Source of the DNA: Thermoanaerobacterium butyriciformans
GTDB taxonomy: Bacteria > Bacillota > Thermoanaerobacteria > Thermoanaerobacterales > Thermoanaerobacteraceae
Length of the DNA: 40,062 nt
Direction: 5' to 3'
Assembly: GCF_017874545.1 (NCBI RefSeq)
Contig: NZ_JAGGLT010000033.1
Coordinates: 1 to 40,062 of the forward strand
Shown here: piece after piece, positions 17,570-24,796 of the stretch
Position numbering within the stretch: the first letter of the stretch is position 1
How the letters are laid out: the number at the start of each line of letters is the position of its first letter
Notes under the pieces: generated by a model
The model's database searches: none
Told to the model about the DNA's origin: nothing
What the model saw: the letters and a program-made list of their open reading frames with translations, nothing else
Position numbers and translations under genes: made by a program

Positions 17570-17951
17570 TACCAATATCCTCATTTCCGCTTTTCTATTT
17601 CCTAAAAGTAGTATAAATGACTTAATGATTATGATAGCTAAAAGGCATAAGTTAATTTTATCATCATTTGTCATTGATGAAACTGTAGATGTGGTTAAAA
17701 GAAAGTTTAAAGGTAAGGAGGGAGCTATAGACAAATTTTTAAGCAAATTTCCTTACGAGATGGTTTATACGCCGCAAGAAATGAAAAATGATTTATTTAA
17801 AATTCGAGATGAAAAAGATTATCCAATCTTATATACAGCAATTATTGAAGATGTAGATATACTAATTACAGGTGATAAAGATTTTTTAGATATTGATATA
17901 GAAAAACCGGAAATTCTTACACCTGCACAGTTCTTAGAGAAATATTCCTAA
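17553..17951 (+). CDS. PIN-domain toxin (COG1569-like)
   Basis: A 132-aa PIN-fold RNase, toxin partner of the AbrB-type protein. Acidic metal-binding residues are seen in VDTNILISAF (D6), in IDETVDVVKRKF, and in the C-terminal DVDILITGDKDFLDI. I chose ATG 17553 since it starts the PIN core (MRITVDTN) and GGGAAGAA precedes it; an earlier in-frame ATG at 17532 would add 7 residues. It appears intact. Confidence 0.85.
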   Translation: MRITVDTNILISAFLFPKSSINDLMIMIAKRHKLILSSFVIDETVDVVKRKFKGKEGAIDKFLSKFPYEMVYTPQEMKNDLFKIRDEKDYPILYTAIIEDVDILITGDKDFLDIDIEKPEILTPAQFLEKYS

Positions 17952-17956
17952 CAAAG

Positions 17957-18124
17957 TTAAAAAAAATACAGAGCAACTATCCATCCAACAACTGTAGGAG
18001 TTATATTAAATTCTGTAGAAATGAATAGTAATAAAGGAGATATTAGAAACAAATCTATACCAATTATAAATAATGTAATCCACACTGTAAATAGATAAAT
18101 GGTATCTTTTAAGTTAAAACGCAT
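17957..18124 (-). pseudogene. N-terminal stub of an MFS transporter
   Basis: Read on the minus strand from ATG at 18124-18122, 55 codons encode one transmembrane helix and the start of a second: a GIDLFLISPLLLFISTEFN segment followed by TPTVVGWIVALYF, the N-terminal pattern of drug-efflux major facilitator proteins (usually about 400 aa). The frame stops at 17957. The rest of the gene is absent, its place taken by the PIN toxin module. The roughly 130 bp between this stub and the TIR gene would hold both promoters and otherwise shows nothing I recognise. Confidence 0.6.
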
Positions 18125-18256
18125 TATCAATATATATAAGAATATTAGCTTTTTTATGAATTATATTTATTAGTTTGCAGACAAAAAAATGACATGAATT
18201 TGGAAAATTAACTAAATAACTGAATGCAAATATATTATACAAGGAGAAGGTTATAT

Positions 18257-19084
18257 ATGGATTATGATATGATATTTGAATGTGATTATGGTGATAGAAC
18301 TCCTATAAAGGAACAGCTAAAAAAATTATTAGATAAATTTAACGCATCAACTATGCCTATGTGTGCAGTTTTTATTAATAATAATCCGTATTCATTAGAA
18401 TTTTATGTAGTATTAAATTTCAAAACCGATTTACCGAATTTAAGAGAGGATATAATTAATCAATTTAAGAATTTAGGTTGTAAATTAAGAACAGATTTAA
18501 ATCTAACAGATTTTTTCGAAGCAATGGGTCAGCGACAATTTAATTTTTATTCTTTAATTGACTCAAAAAATTGTGACTTTATTTTTGATAATTATTTCTA
18601 TTTCTCAGAAAAAAAGTATCTAAAATCAAAATTGTATAGCAATGAGGAAATGAAACCAAAAAATTTGATTTTTATAAGTTATAGTACTGCTGATGAAGAA
18701 GAAGTGAATCAATTGGCATTAAAATTAAATAGAAGATCTATTTCAATTTGGTATGCAAAAAACAATATTGACTATGGAGAAAGCATAGTAAGTAAAATTG
18801 AAAATGCTATTGATGAATGTGTTGGTGTATTATTTTACATTACGCAAAATTATCTCAAATCAAATTGGTGTGAACTTGAAAGAGAGACATTTTATTCAAG
18901 ATATGCTTCTGAAAGAAATATTTTAATGATTACAATTAAAGATTGGAATATAGATTGGAATGAGTTACCATCTTTTCTTAGAAATTTGAAATACATAGAT
19001 AGAAAAGAATTTAAATCAATGCAAGATGTTGCTGTAGAATTAGTTCCTACGATTAAGAAACATTTAAATAATGTTAAGAGATAG
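18257..19084 (+). CDS. TIR-domain protein with uncharacterised N-terminal domain
   Basis: A 275-aa protein. Residues about 136-265 form a TIR domain: NLIFISYSTADEEEV, the SISIWYAKNNIDYGE loop, and SNWCELE, where E208 matches the catalytic glutamate of NADase TIRs. Residues 1-130 are a distinct domain with no membrane segment, which I do not recognise. AAGGAGAAGG lies 6 nt before the ATG. Bacterial TIR proteins often serve in anti-phage defence by cleaving NAD+ or making cyclic ADP-ribose signals, and the location among toxin-antitoxin genes fits; but no partner effector or sensor gene adjoins it, so a defence role is inference. A very short ORF and a terminator follow. Confidence 0.8.
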   Translation: MDYDMIFECDYGDRTPIKEQLKKLLDKFNASTMPMCAVFINNNPYSLEFYVVLNFKTDLPNLREDIINQFKNLGCKLRTDLNLTDFFEAMGQRQFNFYSLIDSKNCDFIFDNYFYFSEKKYLKSKLYSNEEMKPKNLIFISYSTADEEEVNQLALKLNRRSISIWYAKNNIDYGESIVSKIENAIDECVGVLFYITQNYLKSNWCELERETFYSRYASERNILMITIKDWNIDWNELPSFLRNLKYIDRKEFKSMQDVAVELVPTIKKHLNNVKR

Positions 19085-19094
19085 GGATGAGTGG

Positions 19095-19208
19095 ATGGGA
19101 TTAAATGGAAAAGAGGATGCACTAATAGAATTGCTTAATAAATGTACAGATAGGGAACGTAAAATTGCAGAAGAAATATTAAAACTTTTGGTTACATATA
19201 TAAAATAG
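19095..19208 (+). CDS. Possible 37-aa protein after the TIR gene
   Basis: An ATG-started frame ten bases after the TIR stop encodes 37 residues, mostly an amphipathic helix (ALIELLNKCTDRERKIAEEI). The ribosome site is weak (AGGGATGAG). It lies before the terminator, so it would be cotranscribed with the TIR gene. It could be a small accessory subunit or chance coding. Confidence 0.35.
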   Translation: MGLNGKEDALIELLNKCTDRERKIAEEILKLLVTYIK

Positions 19209-19210
19209 TT

Positions 19211-19245
19211 AAGATGCAGTTACTACATTAGCATCTTATTTTTTT
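19211..19245 (+). terminator. Terminator of the TIR unit
   Basis: AAGATGC (19211-19217) and GCATCTT (19231-19237) pair, followed by ATTTTTTT. Confidence 0.8.
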
Positions 19246-19326
19246 GCTATCTTTTAAAGGATTTAAACATATAATAATGTTATAAAACCCTCAAATATAA
19301 ATGGTTTTATAAATATTTTTGTGCAA

Positions 19327-19380
19327 TTGACATAAAAGCATAATGTGTATTATAATACACATATGGAGGTGTATTATTAT
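19327..19380 (+). promoter_or_regulatory. vapBC promoter with perfect 16-bp operator palindrome
   Basis: TTGACA (19327-19332) and TATAAT (19351-19356) are 18 bp apart. The palindrome GTGTATTATAATACAC (19345-19360) covers the -10, and a further half-site GTGTATTAT lies at 19369-19377 between the ribosome site and the vapB start. Autorepression by a VapB ribbon-helix-helix dimer is the natural reading. Confidence 0.7.
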
Positions 19381-19588
19381 GCGGACAAATATCATTATAG
19401 ATGATGAACTTATTAAAGAAGCTTTGAAGATAACAGGGATAAAGACAAAGAAAGAAATTGTCAATATAGCTTTAAAAGAGTTAATAGAAAACCATAAAAG
19501 GAAAAATCTAATGGATTTAAAAGGGAAAATACAATTTGACGAAAACTATGATTATAAAAAGATGAGGGAAAATCATGATATTAGTTGA
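19379..19588 (+). CDS. vapB: VapB-family ribbon-helix-helix antitoxin
   Basis: A 69-aa antitoxin. The opening MRTNIIIDDELIKEALKITG plus TKKEIVNIALKELIENHKRK is the ribbon-helix-helix DNA-binding part; the acidic C-terminal tail should bind the toxin. GGAGGT lies 8 nt before ATG 19379; an upstream in-frame start at 19343 falls in the promoter. It overlaps vapC by 14 bp. Confidence 0.88.
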   Translation: MRTNIIIDDELIKEALKITGIKTKKEIVNIALKELIENHKRKNLMDLKGKIQFDENYDYKKMRENHDIS

Positions 19589-19973
19589 TACATCAGTTTT
19601 GATAGCTTTTTTTAAAGGTATAAATAATAAGCAAGTAGAAAAATTAGAAGACGTAATAAAAAATGGTGTGCCGTTTGGTATAAATTTTTTTATATACCAG
19701 GAAGTTTTGCAAGGAGCAAAATCAGATAGAGAATTTAAATTATTGAAAGAATATTTAAGTACACAGAGGTTTTATGATTTAAAAAATGGTATGAAATCCT
19801 ACGAAGCAGCAGCAAAGCTTTATTTTGTTTGCAGAAAGAAAGGAATTACAATACGTAGTACCATTGACTTGCTTATAGCGGAGACTGCAATTGAAAATAA
19901 TCTATACCTTCTACATGATGACAAAGATTTTTCTTATATTGCTGAAGTTGACAAAAACTTAAAAGAATATTGA
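19575..19973 (+). CDS. vapC: VapC-family PIN toxin
   Basis: A 132-aa PIN-domain ribonuclease. Acidic active-site residues are visible in MILVDTSVLIAFF (D5), in the conserved YQEVLQGA Glu, in STIDLLIAETA (Asp) and in LLHDDKDFSYIA (last Asp pair). All four clusters are present, so the toxin should be active. Translation is coupled to vapB by overlap. VapC enzymes usually cleave tRNA or rRNA; the target here is unknown. Confidence 0.88.
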   Translation: MILVDTSVLIAFFKGINNKQVEKLEDVIKNGVPFGINFFIYQEVLQGAKSDREFKLLKEYLSTQRFYDLKNGMKSYEAAAKLYFVCRKKGITIRSTIDLLIAETAIENNLYLLHDDKDFSYIAEVDKNLKEY

Positions 19974-20003
19974 TAAGCTTACTTTAAGATACATATAGAC
20001 TTT

Positions 20004-21074
20004 TTACGGTGCTTTTGTCCAACTGCTGCCTTTACCTCTACCCAAATTAATTATTAAACCCTCTTTTTTAAGGTCATTTAGTACCTTTCTGATTGTAGAG
20101 TCTGGGGTATTAGCAAATCTATTTCTTAAATCGTTTATTGTAAAATCTCCATCAATATTTTCAAGAATTTCTTTTCTAATGTCATAATAAATTCCGCCTG
20201 TAAAATCATTCTTCGTTTGATATTTTGATATTTCTTCTGCGACTCTATCAGGTATAGATTCGCTTTCGTGTGATACAATGGCTTGGAAAAACCGTAATGT
20301 CCATTCATTGGCCAATTTTCTATTGCCAGCAAATATAATTTGAAATTTTGGATGAAATGCAAAAATCTCAGCTATCACTTTAGCCATATATGATGGCGTA
20401 TAAATGCTTAATTTGTCAGGGTTTAAGTAATCAGAATAGTTGGCTTCAATGACAAGTGCCGAATGCTTGTATTTTTCCAATTCACCCAGCTTCTGATGTA
20501 AAATTGGCAAATTAGCGATGTCGGCTCTAAAGTTTTCAAAACTTTTTCTTTCTACTACGGCCTCTATTTCATTATTATAAAATAATGCGTAATCACCTGC
20601 TGGTAACTGTACTCTCTCAACAATGCAATTGGTAAATTTCCAAGGATATTTTTCATTTGTATCAATCAATATGTGAAGATCGTTGTTTCCTTTTGCAGTC
20701 AATTTAACACGAGGCTTGTGCTCCTTTAAGCCTTGCTGTGTTCTCCAAAATATCTGTTCGTATTCCCCTTCTTTATTTTTGTATTTCTTTTTAAGAAAGA
20801 GAAATTCACACCTTTTATTTACACCGCGGTCTAAAACTACAGATAGACGCTTTCCATATCGATCAATAGAAATAATGGGAACTTTCTCTACGATTTCATA
20901 ATCATTAGATGAACTATTGCTTGCATCTTTAAGGCAAAATATCTGGCTTCCTGCACCAGGCCATTTATTCTGCACAAACAATGATAGAAGTGTTGTATCG
21001 CCTTTTTTGATACTAAGCCTGTATGGAAATTTGTCGCTTTTTGTTGATTCAAGTACCCATAAAAGATTGCTCAT
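20004..21074 (-). CDS. ERCC4 (XPF/Mus81-type) nuclease with C-terminal winged helix
   Basis: A 356-aa protein. Residues about 132-270 form an ERCC4 nuclease domain: ILIDTNEK (D138), LPAGDYAL (G160-D161-Y162) and VVERKSF (E175-R176-K177), which together give the GD...ERK active site of XPF-family structure-specific nucleases. The first 125 residues form a separate domain I cannot name. Residues about 295-356 look like a winged helix (FTINDLRNRFANTPDSTIRKVLNDL). It has no helicase part. AGGAAAGGA precedes the ATG. It is a lone minus-strand gene whose promoter region abuts promoter copy 1. A DNA repair or accessory-element role is inferred. Confidence 0.75.
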   Translation of the reverse strand: MSNLLWVLESTKSDKFPYRLSIKKGDTTLLSLFVQNKWPGAGSQIFCLKDASNSSSNDYEIVEKVPIISIDRYGKRLSVVLDRGVNKRCEFLFLKKKYKNKEGEYEQIFWRTQQGLKEHKPRVKLTAKGNNDLHILIDTNEKYPWKFTNCIVERVQLPAGDYALFYNNEIEAVVERKSFENFRADIANLPILHQKLGELEKYKHSALVIEANYSDYLNPDKLSIYTPSYMAKVIAEIFAFHPKFQIIFAGNRKLANEWTLRFFQAIVSHESESIPDRVAEEISKYQTKNDFTGGIYYDIRKEILENIDGDFTINDLRNRFANTPDSTIRKVLNDLKKEGLIINLGRGKGSSWTKAP

Positions 21075-21100
21075 AACGATCCTTTCCTAAATATGATTTT

Positions 21101-21263
21101 ATTACACATCTATTTTATTATAAGAAGGAGGTCATTACAACTTTTTTCATGCGACAAGTACCGTTTTAGTACTTTCGTATTAAAAAAATTAGTACTTTTG
21201 GTCAATTGACACAATTTTGGAATAAACATATAATGAAATCAAGAGAGTTACCGGTAGCCTCTC
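21101..21263 (+). promoter_or_regulatory. Promoter module, copy 1
   Basis: Half-site AAGTAC (21156-21161); imperfect palindrome TTAGTAC-TTTC-GTATTAA (21166-21183); third half-site TTAGTAC (21189-21195); palindrome GTCAATTGAC (21201-21210) overlapping the -35 TTGACA (21206-21211); 17 bp; -10 TATAAT (21229-21234); then a 5'-end hairpin with GAGAG (21243-21247) pairing with CTCTC (21259-21263). It is nearly identical over about 165 bp to copy 2 at 23568-23730. It drives the secreted-protein gene at 21303. Confidence 0.8.
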
Positions 21264-21302
21264 ACAGTTTATGTTAAAAGAAAGGGAGGCAGATGCTAAT
21301 AT

Positions 21303-21878
21303 ATGATAAGATGGTTTTTAACCTTGAAAAAATTTGTTTCATTGTTTTTAGTTGTAGCACTTCTTTCAATTTCAACTTTGAGTCCAGTTTATGCTGCTAA
21401 TCCAACGTTCAATGATACAAATTTAAAGAAATCAATTAATGACAACAGAGTATATACAACTATTGAAAATGATCCAATTGACAAACAAAAAGTCGAGAAT
21501 GGATCAATGACTACAAAATATGCACAAAAAAAGGACACAAGTGTAGAAGAAAGTGGCAATATTAAACCACAAGGTTTAAAAGGCAAAGCTTTAAAACTAT
21601 CTGTAAAAAGAATTGCTGGAATGTTAAGATCAAGTGCAATAGATAAAATAGCTGGATGGATGGAAACTTATATTAATAAAGAAGCTGCAAAATATCTAAG
21701 AAAATATTCTATCAAGATTGCAAATAAATTGGATGAGCTTTCTACATGGGAAGATTTGGCACTTCAAGCGATTGAAGATCAAGTAACGGGTCTTCTGAAT
21801 GGATTGGGTGTAACTTATAGCATTGCAAAAGGAATAGGGCTTGGTCTAAAATATATTATAGATTGGGGAGTTTTTTAA
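21303..21878 (+). CDS. Secreted protein of unknown function, promoter copy 1
   Basis: A 191-aa protein with a strong signal peptide (about residues 1-31, ending PVYA). The mature part is a polar, flexible stretch (32-90) and then a helical region (about 92-190) rich in Lys/Leu/Ala/Ile with amphipathic character and a glycine-rich end (GLLNGLGVTYSIAKGIGLGLKYIIDWG) that could insert into a membrane. I recognise no family. It could be a bacteriocin-like or surface-active peptide precursor, but this is a guess from composition. GGGAGG lies 13 nt before ATG 21303, which is a long spacer. A coiled-coil protein gene follows 20 bp later. Confidence 0.7.
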   Translation: MIRWFLTLKKFVSLFLVVALLSISTLSPVYAANPTFNDTNLKKSINDNRVYTTIENDPIDKQKVENGSMTTKYAQKKDTSVEESGNIKPQGLKGKALKLSVKRIAGMLRSSAIDKIAGWMETYINKEAAKYLRKYSIKIANKLDELSTWEDLALQAIEDQVTGLLNGLGVTYSIAKGIGLGLKYIIDWGVF

Positions 21879-21898
21879 TCTTTAGGAGGGATAACTTT

Positions 21899-22264
21899 AT
21901 GGATAGCTTAGAACAGAGAGTGCTGGAGTTAGAACAGAGAGTGCTGGAATTAGAATCACAAAACAGATTATTAACCGATGCATTGCTTCGCGTAGCTTCT
22001 GAAAAAGGAGAACCACTTGCAAAAAATTTCAGCACATATGCTCTCCTCAATAAATATACAGCTTATGAAATACAAGAACTTGAAGGATTATTAAAGTGGG
22101 CATTTAATAAAAGCATTGAAAATAATTTAAGTAAAAAAGAATTTATTGAAGAGTTTAATAGACGTTTACCTAAAAGAAAAAATGAACTAAATTTTCTTTT
22201 CGAGTGCTATAGAAGAGAGAACATTCTACCATATTTATGTGATTTGGTTTTAGGAGATAATTAA
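21899..22264 (+). CDS. Small cytoplasmic coiled-coil protein
   Basis: A 121-aa protein with no signal. The first 30 residues are a heptad coiled coil in which one heptad is duplicated (EQRVLEL twice); at DNA level this is a 21-bp tandem repeat starting at 21908 and 21929. Residues about 45-118 are a helical domain I do not recognise. AGGAGGG lies 8 nt before ATG 21899. It is the second gene of the copy-1 unit; cotranscription with a secreted product suggests regulator, chaperone or immunity function, none of which can be shown. Confidence 0.7.
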   Translation: MDSLEQRVLELEQRVLELESQNRLLTDALLRVASEKGEPLAKNFSTYALLNKYTAYEIQELEGLLKWAFNKSIENNLSKKEFIEEFNRRLPKRKNELNFLFECYRRENILPYLCDLVLGDN

Positions 22265-22284
22265 AAAGCATTTAAGAATAGATT

Positions 22285-22501
22285 TTTATTATCGCGTTTT
22301 CATCTGGAGATTATGGAAGTAAAGATATGATGTTTACATCATCTAGAGCAGGAATCTACGGTAACAACAACTGAATCTACAACCGGAAGCTTTTCAATTG
22401 ATTTTTTAAAGGGCGCTGGATTTAGCATTTCATCTACACAGGGCAGTACATTTTATTTAAGAAAAAGCATATCGTTGGGATACCGTTACAGCTTATATTA
22501 A
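22285..22501 (+). pseudogene. Frameshifted C-terminal remnant of a secreted-protein paralog
   Basis: The first part reads in one frame (FSSGDYGSKDMMFTSSRAG, stop at 22372-22374) and the second in the next frame, ending FYLRKSISLGYRYSLY with TAA at 22499-22501. The second part matches the C terminus of the 28592-29263 product (YYLRKTVELGFRYSLD) in length and pattern, with a further FSIDFLKGAGFSI against FTVGLLNKSGFNV. It is therefore a decayed paralog lacking most of its N terminus. It fills the stretch between the coiled-coil gene and the next small gene. Confidence 0.65.
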
Positions 22502-22560
22502 TAGTAAAATAATAGGTAGGAGGATTCTATATTAAAAAATATTGAAACGGAGGATTAGTT

Positions 22561-22782
22561 ATGCCGGATTATACTTCAATTTTAAATAATATACAATCAG
22601 AAATTGGGAATATAGCTAGTAATATTTTTTTAACGGTTAATTCAGTAAACCAATCAATACACGAATTAAATAAATCACTTACAACAACAAATTGGCTATT
22701 GCTCTTACTTGTTATAGTTTTATCTATAAATACTTTTATAAATTGGAAAAGGTATAAAAGTGACAAGCAAAAAAACAAGTGA
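22561..22782 (+). CDS. Small C-terminally anchored membrane protein
   Basis: A 73-aa protein: a polar helical N-terminal part (1-42) rich in Asn/Ser/Ile, one membrane segment (about 44-61, TNWLLLLLVIVLSINTF), then a short basic tail. GGAGG lies 7 nt before the ATG. Size and topology resemble small holin-like or leader proteins, but I see no family. It probably belongs to the copy-1 unit. Confidence 0.65.
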   Translation: MPDYTSILNNIQSEIGNIASNIFLTVNSVNQSIHELNKSLTTTNWLLLLLVIVLSINTFINWKRYKSDKQKNK

Positions 22783-22878
22783 AAAAATTTTTTCTAGGCT
22801 ATGATGACGCTTAAGCCTCAGATCTATATACTGCTAATATGTGTATTTAAAAATAATGACTATATAGTTATATATTCC

Positions 22879-22922
22879 AAAATAGTCGGACATAAGAAAA
22901 TATTCTTATATCCGGCTATTTT
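22879..22922. terminator. Bidirectional terminator
   Basis: A 20-bp stem (22879-22898 with 22903-22922), containing two G:U pairs, has a 4-nt AATA loop and A/T runs on both sides. It serves the plus-strand unit and the convergent lipoprotein gene, whose stop codon lies in the stem. Confidence 0.85.
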
Positions 22923-23425
22923 ATAGGGCTATTTTTCAAATCTTCTTCTGCCCGAGTTTCAGTAACTTTTACAAGATTTTTGATTTCTTCATTATTTGGG
23001 AATCTAATATTAGCCGGAAATAATTTTTTTACATCTTTATTATAGTTTACTCCATCTTTAGGAAAGTCATGGCTGATAATTGAAATGCCTTTACTGTTTT
23101 TTTTAATTTTTAGAACTACAGGTAATGATACACCTTGCCCCCTTTCAAGATTAGTTCCTGTCTTTATATATTCTTCTTTAACTAACCAGATGTAAATTTT
23201 GTCTTTGTCTGTCCCTAAAAGCTCGAATGCACTATACATTTTTTCTTTATTTGGATAAGCAATGTCATTTGTTTTTGTGTCCAGATAATTTAATATAATT
23301 TTTTTATCATTTTGAGTAATTTTTAAAGGATTAGTTGTTGTAATTTTTTGGCTCAAATTACATCCTGCAAAAACAATAATAATCGATAATATCGAAACAA
23401 ATATTAAAAAAGATCTAATTTTCAT
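22916..23425 (-). CDS. Small lipoprotein of unknown function
   Basis: A 169-aa exported lipoprotein: signal (about 1-21) with lipobox VFAGC, so Cys22 should be lipidated. The mature part is mixed alpha/beta without a family I can name. AAGGGAG lies upstream of the ATG. It is transcribed away from promoter copy 2 and converges on the copy-1 unit. Its presence among other exported small proteins fits the accessory region. Confidence 0.75.
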   Translation of the reverse strand: MKIRSFLIFVSILSIIIVFAGCNLSQKITTTNPLKITQNDKKIILNYLDTKTNDIAYPNKEKMYSAFELLGTDKDKIYIWLVKEEYIKTGTNLERGQGVSLPVVLKIKKNSKGISIISHDFPKDGVNYNKDVKKLFPANIRFPNNEEIKNLVKVTETRAEEDLKNSPIK

Positions 23426-23567
23426 AAATAAAAACGTCTCCCTTAATAATCTTTTTATATTTGCGTGTTTTTGTACATTCTTTTTTGTCTCTTTTCCCTA
23501 TTAATACAGTGTTTTTTTATGAGGATAAAGACTATTATTTTACAAGTTTTTTAATAAAAAATTATTT

Positions 23568-23730
23568 ATTACGCATCTATTTTATTATAAGAAGAAGTTT
23601 ATTACAACTTTTTTCATGCGACAAGTACCATCTTAGTACTTTCGTACTAAAAAAATTAGTACTTTTAGTCAGTTGACATATTTATGAAGTGGATATATTA
23701 TGAAGTCAAGAGAGTTACCGGTAAGTTCTC
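23568..23730 (+). promoter_or_regulatory. Promoter module, copy 2
   Basis: Half-site AAGTAC (23624-23629); perfect palindrome TTAGTAC-TTTC-GTACTAA (23633-23650); third half-site TTAGTAC (23656-23662); -35 TTGACA (23673-23678); 17 bp; -10 TATTAT (23696-23701); 5'-end hairpin arms GAGAG (23710-23714) and TTCTC (23726-23730) around TTACCGGTAA. The 412-bp gap 23426-23837 holds this module; before it (23426-23567) and after it (23731-23815) I see nothing else. Confidence 0.8.
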
Positions 23731-23837
23731 GGATGTAAGAATTTGATTGATGAGCTTTAAAAGATGTAGAGATACTATGTACAAAGTAAAAATATTATTA
23801 AAAGTAAAAATAAGAGTATAAGGAGAGAAGATGTACT

Positions 23838-23987
23838 ATGATATGTATTTTTAATAATAAAAAGTTTGTTTCGGAGTTAATTTCAGCATTAATAGTATTA
23901 ATATTATGCAGCCAGGTATTTGCATATGAAAAATCAATGGAATATGATTTCACGTTATATTCAGGAGATGAATTATTTTGGGAATGA
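23838..23987 (+). CDS. 49-aa secreted peptide, promoter copy 2
   Basis: A short frame with a clear signal peptide (KKFVSELISALIVLILCSQVFA, cut predicted near residue 29) and only about 20 mature residues (EKSMEYDFTLYSGDELFWE). AAGGAG at 23820-23825 is 12 nt from this ATG; a closer ATG at 23831 opens only a 7-codon frame. Its TGA overlaps the ATG of the VanZ-like frame (ATGA), so translation is coupled. It may be a small signalling or toxin-like peptide or the truncated start of a larger protein. I favour a real gene because it directly follows promoter copy 2. Confidence 0.6.
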   Translation: MICIFNNKKFVSELISALIVLILCSQVFAYEKSMEYDFTLYSGDELFWE

Positions 23988-24543
23988 ATTTTCCGATAGG
24001 GTTAAAAGTTATTTTGTTTATTTTCTTCATTCCTCTTATTATAAAACAATTTAAGTTGACAAAAAATATTGTTATGGTTACATTTATAACAGGGTTTATT
24101 ATTTATGCAATTGAATTAATAAGTGTAGTGTTTTTCCCGATTACATTTTATCCACCTATGCCTAATTATACTCCAAATGTAAATATTGTTCCTATGAAAG
24201 ATATAATAATTCTTATGAGATTACAACCAATTAATATAGTTATAAAAAATGTGGTTGGGAATATTATACTTTTTATTCCGTTTGGCTTTTTTGTGCCGAT
24301 AATATATAGAAATATGAACAAATTTAATTTACGTTATTGTTGGGTTTGTATTTTTCAATATTCATAGAAATTGCTCAATTTATTATTGATTATTTAACAA
24401 AGTATCCCAATCATACATCTGATGTTAATGATGTTATATTGAATATTATTGGATTAATATTGGGCTTTATAATTCAAAGAGGAATTAGAAAAGTATCTTT
24501 TATGGCGAACTATATTAATAATGTTGCAAATAAAATTGAATAA
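23984..24543 (+). pseudogene. VanZ-like membrane protein, frameshifted
   Basis: The VanZ-family pattern runs across two frames: 23984-24367 (three or four membrane segments, ending ...NKFNLRY) and 24337-24543 (LLGLYFSIFIEIAQFIIDYL ... SDVNDVILNIIGLILGF). The break is at about 24337, where one missing base, probably a T in the run before TGTTGGG, accounts for both frames. Repaired, it gives about 186 aa, a normal VanZ size with the conserved E...Q and R/SDxxDxxxNxxG residues. VanZ proteins give low-level teicoplanin or antimicrobial-peptide resistance in some bacteria. A sequencing error is possible. The start overlaps the 49-aa peptide by ATGA. Confidence 0.65.
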
Positions 24544-24577
24544 TCAGATATGGTAGCAATTAATGCTTATTCCCGGA

Positions 24578-24606
24578 GGGCAGATATTAATCTGTCCTTT
24601 GTTTAT
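24578..24606 (+). terminator. Terminator after the VanZ-like gene
   Basis: GGGCAGAT (24578-24585) pairs with ATCTGTCC (24590-24597), with one G:U pair, followed by TTTGTTTATT. Confidence 0.65.
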
Positions 24607-24627
24607 TATTGATAAGAAAAATTAAAA

Positions 24628-24668
24628 AATTTATTAAAAACATTAAGAATTTATTAAGAAATGTTAAG
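24628..24668 (+). repeat. Tandem 20-bp repeat upstream of the GAF-LuxR gene
   Basis: AATTTATTAAAAACATTAAG (24628-24647) is followed directly by a 21-bp near copy (24648-24668) that differs in the middle (AAGAAATGTTAAG end). It lies about 130 bp before the regulator gene and may be its binding site. The rest of 24607-24796 is AT-rich with no clear promoter. Confidence 0.5.
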
Positions 24669-24796
24669 TTTTGGTTACATAAAAAGGAATTTAAAAATTT
24701 TTATAGAAATATGATTATAGAAAAAATACAAAAATAAATTTGGCACATTTTAGAAGTTGTTAATATTTTAACTTTATTGTAATAAGGGAGATCAAG

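Noticed and set aside
23461-23676. 71-aa plus-strand ORF
   Set aside because: It lies wholly across the upstream part and operators of promoter copy 2, has no ribosome site, and its residues are unusually rich in Phe/Leu/Ser as in chance AT-rich frames.
24330-24370. Programmed ribosomal frameshift in the VanZ-like gene
   Set aside because: No slippery heptamer or downstream hairpin is visible; a single lost base explains the break.
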